64,000 bases of DNA from Cryptomeria japonica (GCF_030272615.1 NC_081412.1:542580335-542644334); one strand, 5' to 3'. Counted from the stretch's first letter, positions 23,895 through 36,100 are shown. The notes: generated from the sequence alone by a model not told the origin. Numbers and translations are program-made.

Positions 23895-25190
23895 ATGGAT
23901 AGAAACCCTTCCAATCCCTACTATGAGGACCCATTTCAGGCCAAAGCAAGACAAGATCAAATTCATGCAGAGTTTGAGAAGGTTAGCCTCTAGAGAGAAA
24001 ATGAGGCCAGATATGCTGAGCAATCAGCAAACACTCAAGTGAAGTATGGTTAGGGTATGTCCAATCATGAAATAATGAATGTTAATCCCATATCTATGAG
24101 GTACTCCCTACTTCAAGCCCAATTTCAAGCCCATTTTACTGATGCAAATGTGTGTTCTACCTCTAGAAACCCGTCTGGTGAGTCAATAGAAGACTTACAA
24201 TGACAAGTCGACCAAATGAGAGCAGATAAGATGAGACTCATACGAGAGAGAGAGAGTTGGTGGCCCAAGAAATTGTTAACTTAGCCTCTTAGTCAACCTT
24301 GCTTGTTCCCCCTGTGACAGGTTGGTGTGGAAATATTACAGGTCAGATGCCTGTTTTGTCTGTAGTTGGAATTTTTGGCCTCTTCGTCTCTTCTGTTCCT
24401 ATATAATGTGTGCTATTTATTAGTAGTTCATTTGTTTCTACAAGTGCGAGTGCTAGTAATCAGAGGACTGTGACAAGTACTGCAGTATCGCAGTTTGTAG
24501 GCCATACCCAAGTTAATGTTAATTCTCAAAAAAATGCCCCAAATGTTGCCACGAGCTCCATTCCTACATCTCTTTCTTGGACCACTGGAATGCCTAGCAT
24601 GTCTTATATTTCTAAAAGTATGAACCAGTCCCATGCTGGTGCTCAGTGTGGTAATGCCAACCAAGCAGGAACAAGCCAACAATAAAATTAGTATCAACAA
24701 TAATTTGCGGCATTAAACCAACTTAACAGGCTAGGGCCTGGACCCAGCACCTGTCATCCATAATTCCCTTTTCCTCCACCACATGTGCGTTTACCTCAGT
24801 ATCCTCCCCCACCACTATATTCATAAAATAACCAAATGGGAGGAAATAATACCTACCAGCAATACCTTCATTTTTTGCAATATCAACAACAAGTGGCGAG
24901 CCAATTTCAACATCAAAATTAACAACACAATCAACAACAATAAATCCCTAATCAGGGGAATGCACAACAACATCAAAATCATCATCAGTTTGCTCAGAGC
25001 CCTATGCAATTAGACAAATATAGGCAGATTGACTTCATAGGGATCTTAGGTTTTCCAAATGGCTAATAATTCTTCTTCTTCTTCTCCTCACATCAAACAT
25101 CCTATTAAGATTAATCTAGGTGATGATTTCAATGATATAGTTGATGATGTTGATAATGTTAATAATGATATCTCTAGTATTTTCTAAATG
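23895..25190 (+). pseudogene. Gag-like N-terminal remnant of the Tat/Ogre-like element
   Basis: An ATG at 23895 (MDRNPSNPYYEDPFQAKARQ) lies 180 bases after the primer site, where gag of this element class starts. The tract continues as a Gln/Asn-rich, charged protein. It passes QAQFQAHFTDAN and QVDQMRADKMRLIRERE (to about 24260), a Ser/Thr-rich part (24410-24685) and a Gln/His-rich part ending HHQFAQSPMQLDKYRQIDFI (about 24990-25040). Stops at 23991, 24050 and elsewhere, plus frameshifts, break it. No zinc knuckle, protease or polymerase follows before the tract fades near 25190. The position supports gag; the sequence alone would not prove it. Confidence 0.45.
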
Positions 25191-27110
25191 ATGTTGAACA
25201 AGATTGAGAGGTAGATGATTTGATAGACTAGCTCATTGATTCAATAGATTATTTTGTGTATTTTCTTTCATGTAATGTGATCCTCGTAATGTGATACTTT
25301 GCATGTCTTTGTGTTTGTTAAGCTCTCTTTGGATGACCCCTAATTGCTCTGTTGGCATAAGGAAACAAAGGGAGTGACCTTGTCATAACATTCCTCTATT
25401 TGTATCTCGTTTCTTCTATATATATTGTATACATATTATATTGTAAATGCACTTTTGTGTTGTCTACTTGAGGATGATGCAAAGCGTTGAGATCTTTTTG
25501 GTCTCTTCCATGTTGACCCAAAAATACTTTTGTTGTTCATCTTAGGTGCTCTTTTTCCATTGTGATTATAATTACACTACGTTTGGGGGATGAGGTCAAT
25601 TTAAAAAAAAATCATGCTTGATATACATGATTTATTTGATGTGCATCTTAACCCTAGATAGTGGATCTCTTATGTGCTCACTGATTTCTTGTGACTTTCA
25701 TCATTGGTATGCCTATGTTTAGGGGCATTTCATTTTCATGACATGCTTTCCTTTGGACGTATATTTGCTACCTTAAAGCATTTTCTCCCGATAAGGCATA
25801 AGCATTTACTTTAACATGGGGGCATACACTCCATTATATGTTACACTTTGTGCACAAACCATGAATGTTGGTTTGTACACTTTGACCACACACCATGATA
25901 TGTTTGGTGCACATTGCAACACCCATTTCGTAATCACATATATTACCTAGGAAACAAAGGATTTGTTTAGTAATATTTGTGTTTGGTGTACACCACATCA
26001 CCCATTTTGTAGTTGATCTTTTTTTTTCTTCAGATAATCTAGCAAACAATGATTTTTTTTTATATAATATTTTCCAAGAGTCAACTAGCATAACACACCT
26101 TTCTAGATTTTTTTAAACTCTTCTATTGTCTTATGGCTCCTAGTAAGAAACCCTTATTGGACCTAGATGCCATATCCTTCTTTGTTCTTGCATGCTCCAT
26201 GTGTATGTGTAAGCTATGTGAATCATGTTTCTCCTTTGATCTTGATATTTAGACTGATAAGATCCTAAGTCTTAGGGGCTTGGTGTTGTCTTGTCTCTTT
26301 AATGCTTTGGTGAAAGTCTTTTGATTCTATCCAGTACTATATCAAAATTATGAGTGTAAGGTCATACTCTTGCTAAAGAGTGGGCTTAATGTAGTGTCAT
26401 AAATTGTATCCTCATACAATTCACTCTCATTTAGGGCTCACTTTGGTGATTTTTTCCTCATGCCCTTGATTCATGATTGATTGTGATCAAGCCATGGCCA
26501 AATATGAAAGCTCAACACTAATTCATGCTTACTCACCTAGATTTTGGCTCAATATATCGAGACTATGGTACCTAGCACCCTAGTCCTCTAGACTATGATT
26601 CCTAGGGCACTATTCATCCTATTATATGGAACCTAGCACCATGGTAGAGTCAAATCAAGCCCTAATTTGAACCTACAATGACTGAGAAGTTGTTAGCAAG
26701 AAAGTTCTCATTGATGTTGACCTTCTTCAAATTTTCAACATATTTTGTGAAGTTAATGTATAAATACAACTTCCACCCCCTCATTTGATCAATATCTCTA
26801 CAAGAATTCAATTCCAATTCACACTCCAATAAGGAAAAGTAATTAGTCATCTTCAAGGCAGTGAAGGAGAAATCTGAAGTTAAGAATTCAATTTATCCTC
26901 CATGATCAGGTTTATGTGTTTCCTCCATGAGTGAAGGAATGCATGAACTCCTATCAAGCAACATCAACCATTCATGAGACTTCAAATCAAGAAGATCATA
27001 GGATAGATAAAAATATGCAATACATGAAACTATCAAAAGGTAATTAAAATATTAGAGCTAAAAATACCCAATATGTGGTTCCCAAATCATTAGTTAGAAA
27101 TATAGCACCC
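25190..27110. other. Spacer with small local repeats, no gene
   Basis: Two small duplications are visible. GTTTGGTGCACATTGCAACA, then CCCATTTCGTA (about 25900), is echoed at 25981-26015 (GTTTGGTGTACACCACATCA). CTATGGTACCTAGCACC-like blocks repeat at about 26562, 26595 and 26627. Nothing else was recognised. Confidence 0.45.
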
Positions 27111-27960
27111 AAACCCAAGATTAGTCCACATGCTAAAGATAACATATTCCCTTCATCTCTCATAAGATCAGTCATAATCTATTCATTGAATTTGGCAATC
27201 GACTTTGGCTTCATTATCTCCATTCAAAAGATGCCTTTTGATGTTTCATAACATGCTTTATAAGATGGTCAACAAGTGCAACTCAATCTTAGATCTCTGT
27301 TATGTATCACATATTTTTTTAGATTTTGAATGTGAGAGGCCTAAATTTTGGAGGTCATAACTTTTAATTTGAGAGGCCTTTTAGGATGCCTTTTTGTTAA
27401 ATTCTAGAGATAAAAGAAAATTAAATATGAATTATTTTTTCGCCAAGCAACATGAAATATTTACTTTGGCCAAAAATGACCTCTACAGCCCGATAATTAT
27501 TTTTTATTCTATAATATAAAAATTTATGCTTTTTATTACCTTAAGATTAGAAGCAAGGTTTATACACTTTTTTCTATGAAAACTCAATAAACATAATTAA
27601 TAGTATTTAGTTTATTTTTGTAGTTAATAGACAATTGTCTACTATTTTGATAAAACATTTGAACCATAATTTAGATTACTTATTTCTTATGTGTATTAGT
27701 AAAAAAATAAAAATTAAATCGAGATGTCCTTATGATTTCATGGTTTTCTTTTGAACACGATGGATTCAATCTAGATTGCTATAAATTTTATTTGTCATGA
27801 ACTAACCTAAATTGGTGAAGTGTAGACTTTCATAACTTGTTCACCCTACATTCTAAAGGCTATAGTGATTAAAATTATGAAAGTATAACAAAATATATAT
27901 TAGTTGATTTATAATAACATGTAAAACATATAGTTATTTTATAGTTTAAAATATCTTTTA

Positions 27961-27979
27961 ATAAAATTGAACGATAAAT
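27961..27979 (+). other. Left 19-bp target-site duplication
   Basis: ATAAAATTGAACGATAAAT occurs here and again at 29778-29796. The paralogous site in copy 2 (about 32205-32225) has a single diverged version, AATTTGAATGATAAAT, and is therefore an empty site. Confidence 0.9.
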
Positions 27980-29777
27980 GTAAAATTGTGAATGGAGACG
28001 TTGCGGCCTGCTAGGGTTTCTTCTGCAACTTTGCCTACGACTGTCATGGGTGAAGATCAAGCAAATGGGGGTGAGAAAACCTATGGTTTGGAGGCAAAAC
28101 AAATGCGATGGGTAGATGATCCTATACAAAATCACAGGGAGGAGTCAATGTGTGCAAATGGATGAGGGAGGGGCCTCAAGACTCTGCTACAAGGTGAAAC
28201 CTCTTTACAGGGAGAGCATCTAGGTTGGGAGCAGACCAAGGATGTTGGGGGAGGAGGAACGATGACCGATGGAGGGAAAGATTCATGACTATTTTGGCCC
28301 ATGGAGGATAGGGTTTTGAACTCTTGGATGCATGGTAAACCTAATCAGATGGGTTGTGAACCATTTAATGGGAACCAAAAGAAGTTTGTAAAAGATGGGT
28401 GTAGTGCACAGGGGCGTATTGATAACATTGTCCATAGAAGGAATGGTCCTCAGGGCCTCTCTGGATTTATCAGTGCAAATTTTTAGAAGGAGGATTTGAG
28501 TTTGACAGGGGTTTTGAAACCGAGTTTGATGGAGCCATAACTATGGATTTGGTGGATGATATTGAAAAGGAAGTTGAGAGTAATGTAGCTATTTTCTCTA
28601 AACATGAACTGATTGGATGATTTTAGGGCATGTGGCCAAGCTTAGGTGAGCTCCATAACTGGGTTTCAGAGAACTGGGAGCCATTTGGGAAAGGTTGTAT
28701 TCAACTATACCCCTGTGCCAAGGGTTTTTTCATTAAAGTTTTTGAAAATTCTTGTGATAAGAAGAAGATTCTTCGTGAATGTTTCTAGAATTGGGAGAAT
28801 AAGCATCCTTTAATGTTGAAACCCTGGCACCTAGCCTTCTGCCTAGCTTTGGAAACTTTTGACAAGGTTCCAATTTGGGTAAGACTTCTGAATCCGCCCT
28901 TACATTTTTGGTTTGACTCTTGCTTAGCAGCTATAGGTGATTCCTTAGGTAGTTTTTTAATGGTTGATGAAGAGTCATCAAATCTACTTCTCTCAATGTA
29001 TGCCTGGATCTTGGTGGAGATGAATTTGACTGATGGGCTTCTAGTAGAAATTGCACTCAAAACTTCAAAAGGGTGTTGGATGCAGCATTTGGATTATGAA
29101 GGGTTACCCTTTCGATGTAGGAGGTGTTTTCAGACTTAGCATATTCCTGCCCAATGTGCTAAGAAGAGACAAGAAAAGATGGCCTCATGGTAGAAAGATG
29201 TTTCCCACCACCATTATATAGTTGATAAAAAGGGTGAGCAACTAAAGATTTTTTCTGAGGTAGTTAGTGGGGATCTGCCTTCTTCATCTTGTGAGGGCGG
29301 GAACAAGGTTGCAGATTCTACTTTAGACAGAGTTGGAGCTACCATCCCTAATGGATAACAACAGAAGATTATTGCTACACCAGATGGAAGGGAGAAGAAA
29401 CACCCTGTTGAGGGTCATGAGGAGGAGGATGGTCCTCAGCATGATGAAAGGCTTTTGACAAATGGGAGTTTGGTTAAGTGTAAGACATTAGGTTGGCACG
29501 ATGAGGCGGCTAAGGTGGAAGACGGTTGGGTAACTGTGAGAGGAAAAATATCAAGGAATCCCAAGACATCTTTGGATATGATCTTGTGATCTAATAAGAA
29601 GGGGAGGGGTTAGAGCTCTGCTAGTTTTATCTGTGGTTTATTTCAGGCCTGTTGTTAGGTTTTGTGTATTATTGTGTTGTTGGGGAGATGGCTCCCTGAT
29701 TGTAGTCATCCCTGGGCCAGGCTAGGCTCCTTTTTTTGGGTCAAAATTAATAAATCATACCTGTTATCGACCAAAAA
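27980..29777 (+). mobile_element. LINE-derived insertion with ORF1 only (1798 bp)
   Basis: The insertion is bounded by a 19-bp target-site duplication and ends in a short A run (CGACCAAAAA), as expected for target-primed reverse transcription. The duplicated flanking segment at 31.2-33.0 kb lacks it. It contains the full length of an ORF1-like frame (27992-29589) and about 190 bases of 3' sequence. There is no endonuclease or reverse transcriptase ORF2. It cannot simply be a 5'-truncated LINE, because the 5' end and ORF1 are the parts that remain. Confidence 0.85.
27992..29589 (+). pseudogene. LINE ORF1 (DUF4283-type, zinc knuckle), broken
   Basis: An ATG at 27992 (METLRPARVSSATLP) opens twelve bases into the element, and the frame ends at TGA 29587-29589 after GWVTVRGKI, a typical ORF1 C-terminal motif. 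From 28630 the frame reads GMWPSLGELHNWVSENWEPF, then GFFIKVFENSCD and WHLAFCLALETFDKVPIWVR, the pattern of the DUF4283 RNA-binding domain of plant LINE ORF1. A CCHC zinc knuckle follows at 29116-29157 (CRRC, H, C with spacing 2-4-4). One frameshift lies between about 28490 and 28630. Stops include 28786 and 29137, the second inside the zinc knuckle. ORF1 products bind the element RNA; this copy cannot be translated in full. Confidence 0.75.
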
Positions 29778-29796
29778 ATAAAATTGAACGATAAAT
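29778..29796 (+). other. Right 19-bp target-site duplication
   Basis: ATAAAATTGAACGATAAAT, identical to 27961-27979. Confidence 0.9.
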
Positions 29797-30559
29797 AATA
29801 ATAAATTAAAATTTTCTAAATATAAATAAAATATTTAAAATAAAATATACATATGAAATACAATAATATAAATGAAATAATAAATAGAAAAATAAAATTG
29901 AAAATAAATAAAAATAAGGAGCAACTTGTTAATATACATATATAAAACAAGAACTAAACTAGTTAAAAAAATAGAGTTAGAAACAAATAAAGGTTAGGAC
30001 CAACTAGTTGATATCTAAAACAGTATGTAATTTTCATTAAAAGAATCATTATTAATATATAATTATGTGTATAAGTAAATAAATTTAAAATTAAATGAAA
30101 ATGTAAATATTTTATCGCTATAAAATTAATGAGTGAAGTATTAATGGTCTCACCTAGTTTTCCGAGACATGAATTATTATATTATTCTATTCTTTCTATC
30201 TTTCTTTTTGATGACCCGTGTGCAATATCTAAGATACATCTTGAACTGTATTTATTAATTAATTAAAAATAAAATATAATGTTCTTTTAATTTTCCAATC
30301 AATTAATTAATATTCCATTCTTCCTACCTTTCTTTTCAATGTGTATATAGCTTCTAGAATGCAAATTTGACCATAAAATCAGAATTCAGTGATTTTTCAA
30401 AATTTCAATCAAATAAATAAATATAGTCAAAGTGTTGCATAGACATTGTCTCATTTCACTCTTCGACTCCTAAGAAACTGTGAGGGCAATGCTAAGTTTC
30501 AGAAACATGTATAGAATGTGTATAGGGAGGTAGCTTGTCTTAATCATGTAGTCAAATTT

Positions 30560-31170
30560 AATGCACCCCCTTTCTAGATGTGAGCTTACTTTTTGATTTC
30601 TAAATCTATATCTTTCTATTCATGCCGATTCTTGTCAATTCCCAATTCTTGAATCATTTCTTGTCTTCATCATATCCAATCTTATTAATACACAAAAGAG
30701 AATAATAATCAAAAGTGCCCAACTATCGTAAGAGACTGAAGTTGGGCCTAATTGGTTGTTTTCCAATTATTTTGAGGAGATTGCAAATAATTCCTAATTT
30801 ACATGTTTAGACTAGTGAACACCCATTTCCCTACTTCTAAAAAATATACATAAAATGTGATTTTTGAGGGTGCTTCCTTTGAACACCCATTAGGGTGCAT
30901 GACCCTTAGATCCCTAACTACTGGCTAGCCCCCTGGACCCTACAAGGTGGTACCTCTCCTTGCAACCTCCCACATTCAACTATGAATGATAAAAAAATAT
31001 ATTATTGCAAGGTTGAGACACAATTTTCCTAACACTTCAAAACTTAAAGTTTGTGCCTAAGAGCTTCTCCATTTCTATATTTGATGTGTTTTGCATTTTT
31101 ATAGAAACAAAATCTTTTTATTCTAATGTAATTTATCACTCAATTTAAGATTAGTAGAAAAAAGGTTGCC
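30560..31170. other. Spacer between duplicated segments
   Basis: AT-rich sequence separating copy 1 from copy 2. No gene or RNA was recognised. The GLR promoter motifs present after copy 2 are absent here. Confidence 0.5.
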
Positions 31171-31174
31171 CCTA

Positions 31175-32352
31175 ACACATGCTAAAGATAACACATTCCT
31201 TCCACCTGTCAAAATCTCAGTCATAATCTATTCACCAAATTTGGCAATTGACCTTGGCTCCATTATCTCCATTCAAAGATGCCTTATAATGTTTCATAAC
31301 ATGCTTTATTAGATGGTCAACAAGTGAAACTGCATCTTAGATCTCTTTCATGTATCATAAATTTTTTAGATTTTGAATGTGAGAGGCCTTTTAGGATCCC
31401 TTTTTGTTAAATTATAGAGATCAAAGAAAATTAAATATGAATTATTTATTCACCAAACAACATGAAATATTTATTCTGGCCAAAAATGACCTCTATAGCC
31501 CAATTTTGTTTTTTTATTCTATAATATAAAATGTTATACTTTTTATTACCTTAAGATCAGAAAGAAGGTTTATACACTTTTTTTCTATCAAAACTCAATA
31601 AACATAATTGAGAGTATTTAGTTTATTTTTGTAGTTAATAGATAGTTGTCTACTATTTGATAATAACATTTGAAAAATAATTTAGATTACTTATTTCTTA
31701 TATGTATTAGTAAAAACTAAAAAAATGAATTAGGTCATCCTTATGATTTGATGGTTTACTTTCGAACACAATGGATTCAATCTAGATTGCTATAAATTTG
31801 ATATTTCATGAGCTAACCTAAATTGGTGAAGTGAAGAGTTTCAAAATTTCTTCACCCTAAATTCTAAAGGCTGTAGTGATAAAAAACATCTTAGGATAAT
31901 TGTTGGGTCATTAAGATTAAGCTTAGATAGTAGATTAGATCCTCATATTTACCTACTTTATAGATTTGAGTGAAGATTCAAAGACAATATACACAAACAT
32001 GTACGTAGCCTATATATATATACAAATTACTTTTTCCTAAAACAAAAATGAAGTGTATTCTAATGATTTCTCCTTATTCAATTGTATGAAGTAATTGCAT
32101 AATAAATATATTTAAATTATCAAAATATAATAATATATATATTAATTAATTTATAATAACATGTAGAAAATATAATTATTTAATAGTTTAAAATATCTTT
32201 TAATTTAATTTGAATGATAAATAATAATAAATTAAAAATTTCTAAATATAAATTAAATATTTAAATATAGATATACATATGAAATACACTAATATAAATG
32301 AATAATAAATAGAAAAAATAAAATTGAAAATAAATAAAGATAAGGAGCAACT

Positions 32353-32431
<79 letters not shown>

Positions 32432-32990
32432 AGCTAAATTAGTTTTAAAAAAAAGAGTTGAAAACAAATAAAGATTAGGACCAATTAGTTGATTTCTAAA
32501 ATAATTTGTAAATTTCATAAAAAAAAGTTGTTATTAATATATAATTATGTATATAAGTAAACAAATTTAAAATTAAATAAAAATGTAAATATTTTACAGT
32601 TATTAAATTAATGAGTGAAGTATTAATGATTACACTTGTATTTTTTGAAGCATGGATTATTATATTATTCTATTCTTTGTACCTTTCTTTTTAATGACGC
32701 TTATTAATTAGTTGAAAATCAAATATAATGTTCTTTTAATTTTCAATAAATTAATTAATATTCCATTCTTCCTACCTTTCTTTTCAACAAAGTCTAGAAT
32801 GCACATTTGACCATAAAACCAGACTTCATTGATTTTTCAAATTTTCAATCAAATAAACAAATATAGTCAAAGTGCTGCATAGACATTGTTTCTTTTTGCT
32901 CTCTTCGAGAAAGTTGGAAGGAAATGCGAAGTTTCAGAAACGTGTATAGGGAGGTAGATTGTCTTAATCACTTAGTCAAATTTAAATGAA
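31175..32990 (+). repeat. Direct duplication upstream of the GLR gene, copy 2
   Basis: Second copy of the segment at 27120-30555 (without the LINE insertion). It ends about 190 bases before the GLR start codon. It contains the expanded TG/TA microsatellite at 32353-32428 and an extra segment at about 31885-32120 absent from copy 1. Confidence 0.85.
32353..32428. repeat. Compound microsatellite (TG)6(TA)32
   Basis: Twelve bases of TG followed by 64 bases of TA. The matching place in copy 1 (about 29944-29962) has only short TATA and ATATATA runs, so the expansion followed the duplication. Confidence 0.95.
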
Positions 32991-33021
32991 TAACGCAAGT
33001 ACGGATTCACACGTTATCCTA

Positions 33022-33068
33022 TGACTCAGCTATTGTCGGTGACGTGAGGCCTCCGCCTGGTTGACTCA
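33022..33068 (+). promoter_or_regulatory. bZIP-type motif cluster upstream of GLR
   Basis: TGACTCA occurs at 33022-33028 and 33062-33068 (the second as TTGACTCA), with TGACGT at 33040-33045. From established plant promoter knowledge, these are bZIP (GCN4-like and as-1-like) and W-box-like core sites. The cluster lies 40-90 bases upstream of the TATA box, a plausible proximal promoter position. Function is an inference. Confidence 0.45.
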
Positions 33069-33107
33069 GTCCTGTTAACACCCATCGGAGGAAATGAGTT
33101 TATTTGA

Positions 33108-33115
33108 TATATAAA
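33108..33115 (+). promoter_or_regulatory. TATA box of the GLR gene
   Basis: TATATAAA lies 62 bases before the start codon. It would place transcription start near 33138-33148 and give a very short 5' leader. Confidence 0.55.
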
Positions 33116-33145
33116 TTAATGAAGCAAATTTTCTAGTGTTCGATT

Positions 33146-33160
33146 ATGAAGATTACCTGA
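33146..33160 (+). promoter_or_regulatory. Possible upstream mini-ORF (4 codons)
   Basis: ATGAAGATTACCTGA lies 17 bases before the GLR start. It is in the mRNA only if transcription starts before 33146, which the TATA position leaves open. Confidence 0.25.
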
Positions 33161-33176
33161 ACAGAAGAGTATAGGT

Positions 33177-36100
33177 ATGACCATTTCTGGGTATGCAGTT
33201 TTGTTGCGGATTGCCTTGGGTGCTCTTTTCTTTTGTGCGCCTTCACTGGGAGAAGTGAAAGCTCCTTCAATAAATATCGGTGCTATAATCGCGTTGAACA
33301 CAACTAATGGAAAAATAGCTAAGTCTGCTATTGAATTGGCGGTTGAAGATGTAAACAGGAACACCAGCATTCTGAATGGCACGCTCCTCAAAATTCGTAT
33401 CCGAGACTCCAAACAAGATGCACTCACAGGCGCTTCTGCAGGTAACAAAACCTCCTCTTAACGGAATCATCTGTTTATTATTGCTCTCTTTTTGTGTTCA
33501 TTTTTTTTGGAATAAGACATAATGCAAAATGGGTTGCTGTGCAATGAATATTGCAGCACTGGAACTGATAAGAAAAGGATGTATAAGCATAGTCGGCCCA
33601 CAGACATCCGTTGTGGGTGAATTCGTTGGGTATTTGGGCGTTGCAGCGCATGTTCCAGTTGTGACATTTGGTGCAACGAATCCCTCTCTCTCCATGCATC
33701 GATACCCTTACTTCATTCGTACAGTGCCCAATGATAAAATGCAAATGAAGGCAATAGCAAAGATAATAGAGGAGTATAAATGGAGGGATGTGGCTCTTGT
33801 GTATGTAGATGACGATTTGGGCACAGGGGCCATTCCGGCCTTAAACGATGCCTTGCGAGATGTGAGGGCAAAAATTGTTTTCAAAGCTGCAGTGTCTCCC
33901 CAGGCTAACGCCACTTCAATGAGAAAGGTTCTTGAGTATGAGCTGATGGGGCTGGAGTCGCGAGTATTCATCGTGCATATGCATGCTGAATTGGCCCTAA
34001 TTCTGTTTTCCGAGGCGTACAAATTAGGAATGATAAGCAGTGATTATATATGGATCATTTCCGACGGATTTGCCGATCTACTGGATTCCTTCAACGCTGA
34101 TTCTCTCCTCTCTATGAATGGTGTGTTGGGGGTCAAAAGAAAACTCACACAAACCGACCAGCCAAGGCTGAATGAATTTGCTAAAAGATGGAAGCAGCGG
34201 TTTAGAGCCCAGAATCCTACAATAGCAGACCTGGAATTAAATGCCCGCGCACTTATTGCATATGATACGGTATGGGCGATTGCTTTTGCAATCGGTCGTC
34301 TCCTGCGTATGGAATCGTTCAATGGTGATTTCTCAGAGACCTCTAGTAGCACCAAAGTTTTGAATTTCAAGGTTTTTGACGGTGGAGAGCAATTGCTTAA
34401 TCAGGTCCTAGAGACAAACTTTCTTGGCCTGAGCGGCCCTGTTCAAATAAGTCGTGATAAGGGAGAACCTTTGGAGTGCTCATATGATATAATAAATGTT
34501 GTTGGAAATAAGTATAGCGTAGTTGGGTCGTGGACAGAAAGGGACCTGAATATATCTTGGAAACGAGAAATTCATTGGGGCGGTGGATCAACAGAGACGC
34601 CACGCGGGTGGGAGATACCTGCGCCAGGCAAGAAACTGAAAATAGCCGTGCCTTGGCAGAAAGGCTTTACAAAATTCGTCGGCGTAAAACCAGTTGACGC
34701 CGGCGCAGGTGCACAAAAGCAGACTTATGAGATTACAGGTTTCTCTATTGATGTGTTCACATCGGTGCTCGGAAGATTGGGTTATAATTTGCCCTATGAA
34801 TGGATACCTTATGGGACTGGCAATGTCACTGCGGGCTACTATGATGACCTCGTCTACCAGGTCTATCTCCAGGTAAGCTCGCTTATTTGTTACTTTCTGC
34901 ATTGTAAATCTATATTTCCAGCCGACTCACTGAAATTAAGTGTGAAATCATTAACAGAACTTCGATGCGGTTGTGGGAGATGTAACGGTGCTTGCAAATC
35001 GGAGCAAGTTTGTGGATTTCACACAACCGTACACAGAGTCGGGACTGATAATGATGGTAGCAATTTCAGACAAGCGATCAAGTGATTCCAGGGCCTTCCT
35101 GCACCCCTTTACTCCAGCCATGTGGGTAACTACTGTTGCATTTTTCATTTTCACGGGAGCTGTTGTTTGGTTTTTGGAGCACAGGCAAAACAGGCAATTT
35201 AGAGGGGCGCCTCGGGAACAAGTCTTGACATTCATCTTGTACTTGCCCTGTTCACTATCTCTTTGTCTTTATACCATTATGCACAGCACATCATGAGTTT
35301 ATGTAATAGTTAAATATTGATCTAGACCATTTTATTGGTAGTAAAGCTTAAACAGCTCCAGGTTCTAGTGAATGTGTTTGCCGTTATTTGCAAATTTGTA
35401 ATTGTCGATTTCCTTACAACATACGAAATTTTTGGATTTTCCTGATGCTATTACTTGGTCTTTAATATGCAGGTTTTCCTTTTCTACACTCTTCACGACT
35501 CAAAGTAACAAGATTATATCCCTACTTTTCATTACAGATGGTCAAAGTATAGTGCAATTTATTGTGCTTTCGAATTCTAAATTAATTTTGTTAATTGCGC
35601 AGGGGAGAGGATTGTAAGCGGTCTGGGTAAAGCAGTTGTGGTAATTTGGCTTTTTGTAGTTTTTGTGTTAGTGTCTAGTTACACCGCCAGCCTGTCTTCG
35701 ATGCTTACAGTCAGACAAATTGTACCAAATGTTGAGAGCCTTGACTCTCTAATCGCCCAAAATTTGCCAATCGGGTATCACCAGGGATCTTTCATAGACA
35801 AGTATTTGGTACAACAGCTTGGTGTGAATAAAAGCGTACTTCTCCCATATTCATCTACAGAAGAGTTCGCCGATGCGCTGAAGAGGGGACCCAATAACGG
35901 AGGAGTGGCTGCCATATTTGAGGAGCAAACTATTGCTCAAAATTTGTTCCTGTCAACAGGATGCAATGAGTATGCGAGACTTGGTCCCGTGTACAAAACG
36001 GGAGGCTTCACATTCGTAAGTGTGCAAACTTGCCTGTAATCGCACACCCATTAAAATTAACAAATTGTATGATTGATTCAAATTTCGCGTGCAGGTGTTC

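Larger units (their letters stand above)
27120..30555 (+). repeat. Direct duplication upstream of the GLR gene, copy 1
   Basis: This segment matches 31175-32990 in order and orientation. Landmarks include ACATGCTAAAGATAACA, TTTGGCAATCGACTTTGGC, TTTATACACTTTTTTCTATG, GATTCAATCTAGATTGCTAT, TATATAATTATGTGTATAAG and TTTCAGAAACATGTATAG. Copy 1 is interrupted by the LINE-derived insertion at 27980-29777 and lacks about 220 bases that copy 2 has at 31885-32120. Confidence 0.85.

Noticed and set aside
33094-33114. Upstream ATG frame (MSLFDI) before the GLR gene
   Set aside because: It overlaps the TATA box and is probably not transcribed.
33708-34902. Minus-strand frames of about 100 codons inside the GLR gene
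   Set aside because: Shadows of the long conserved GLR exon on the plus strand.
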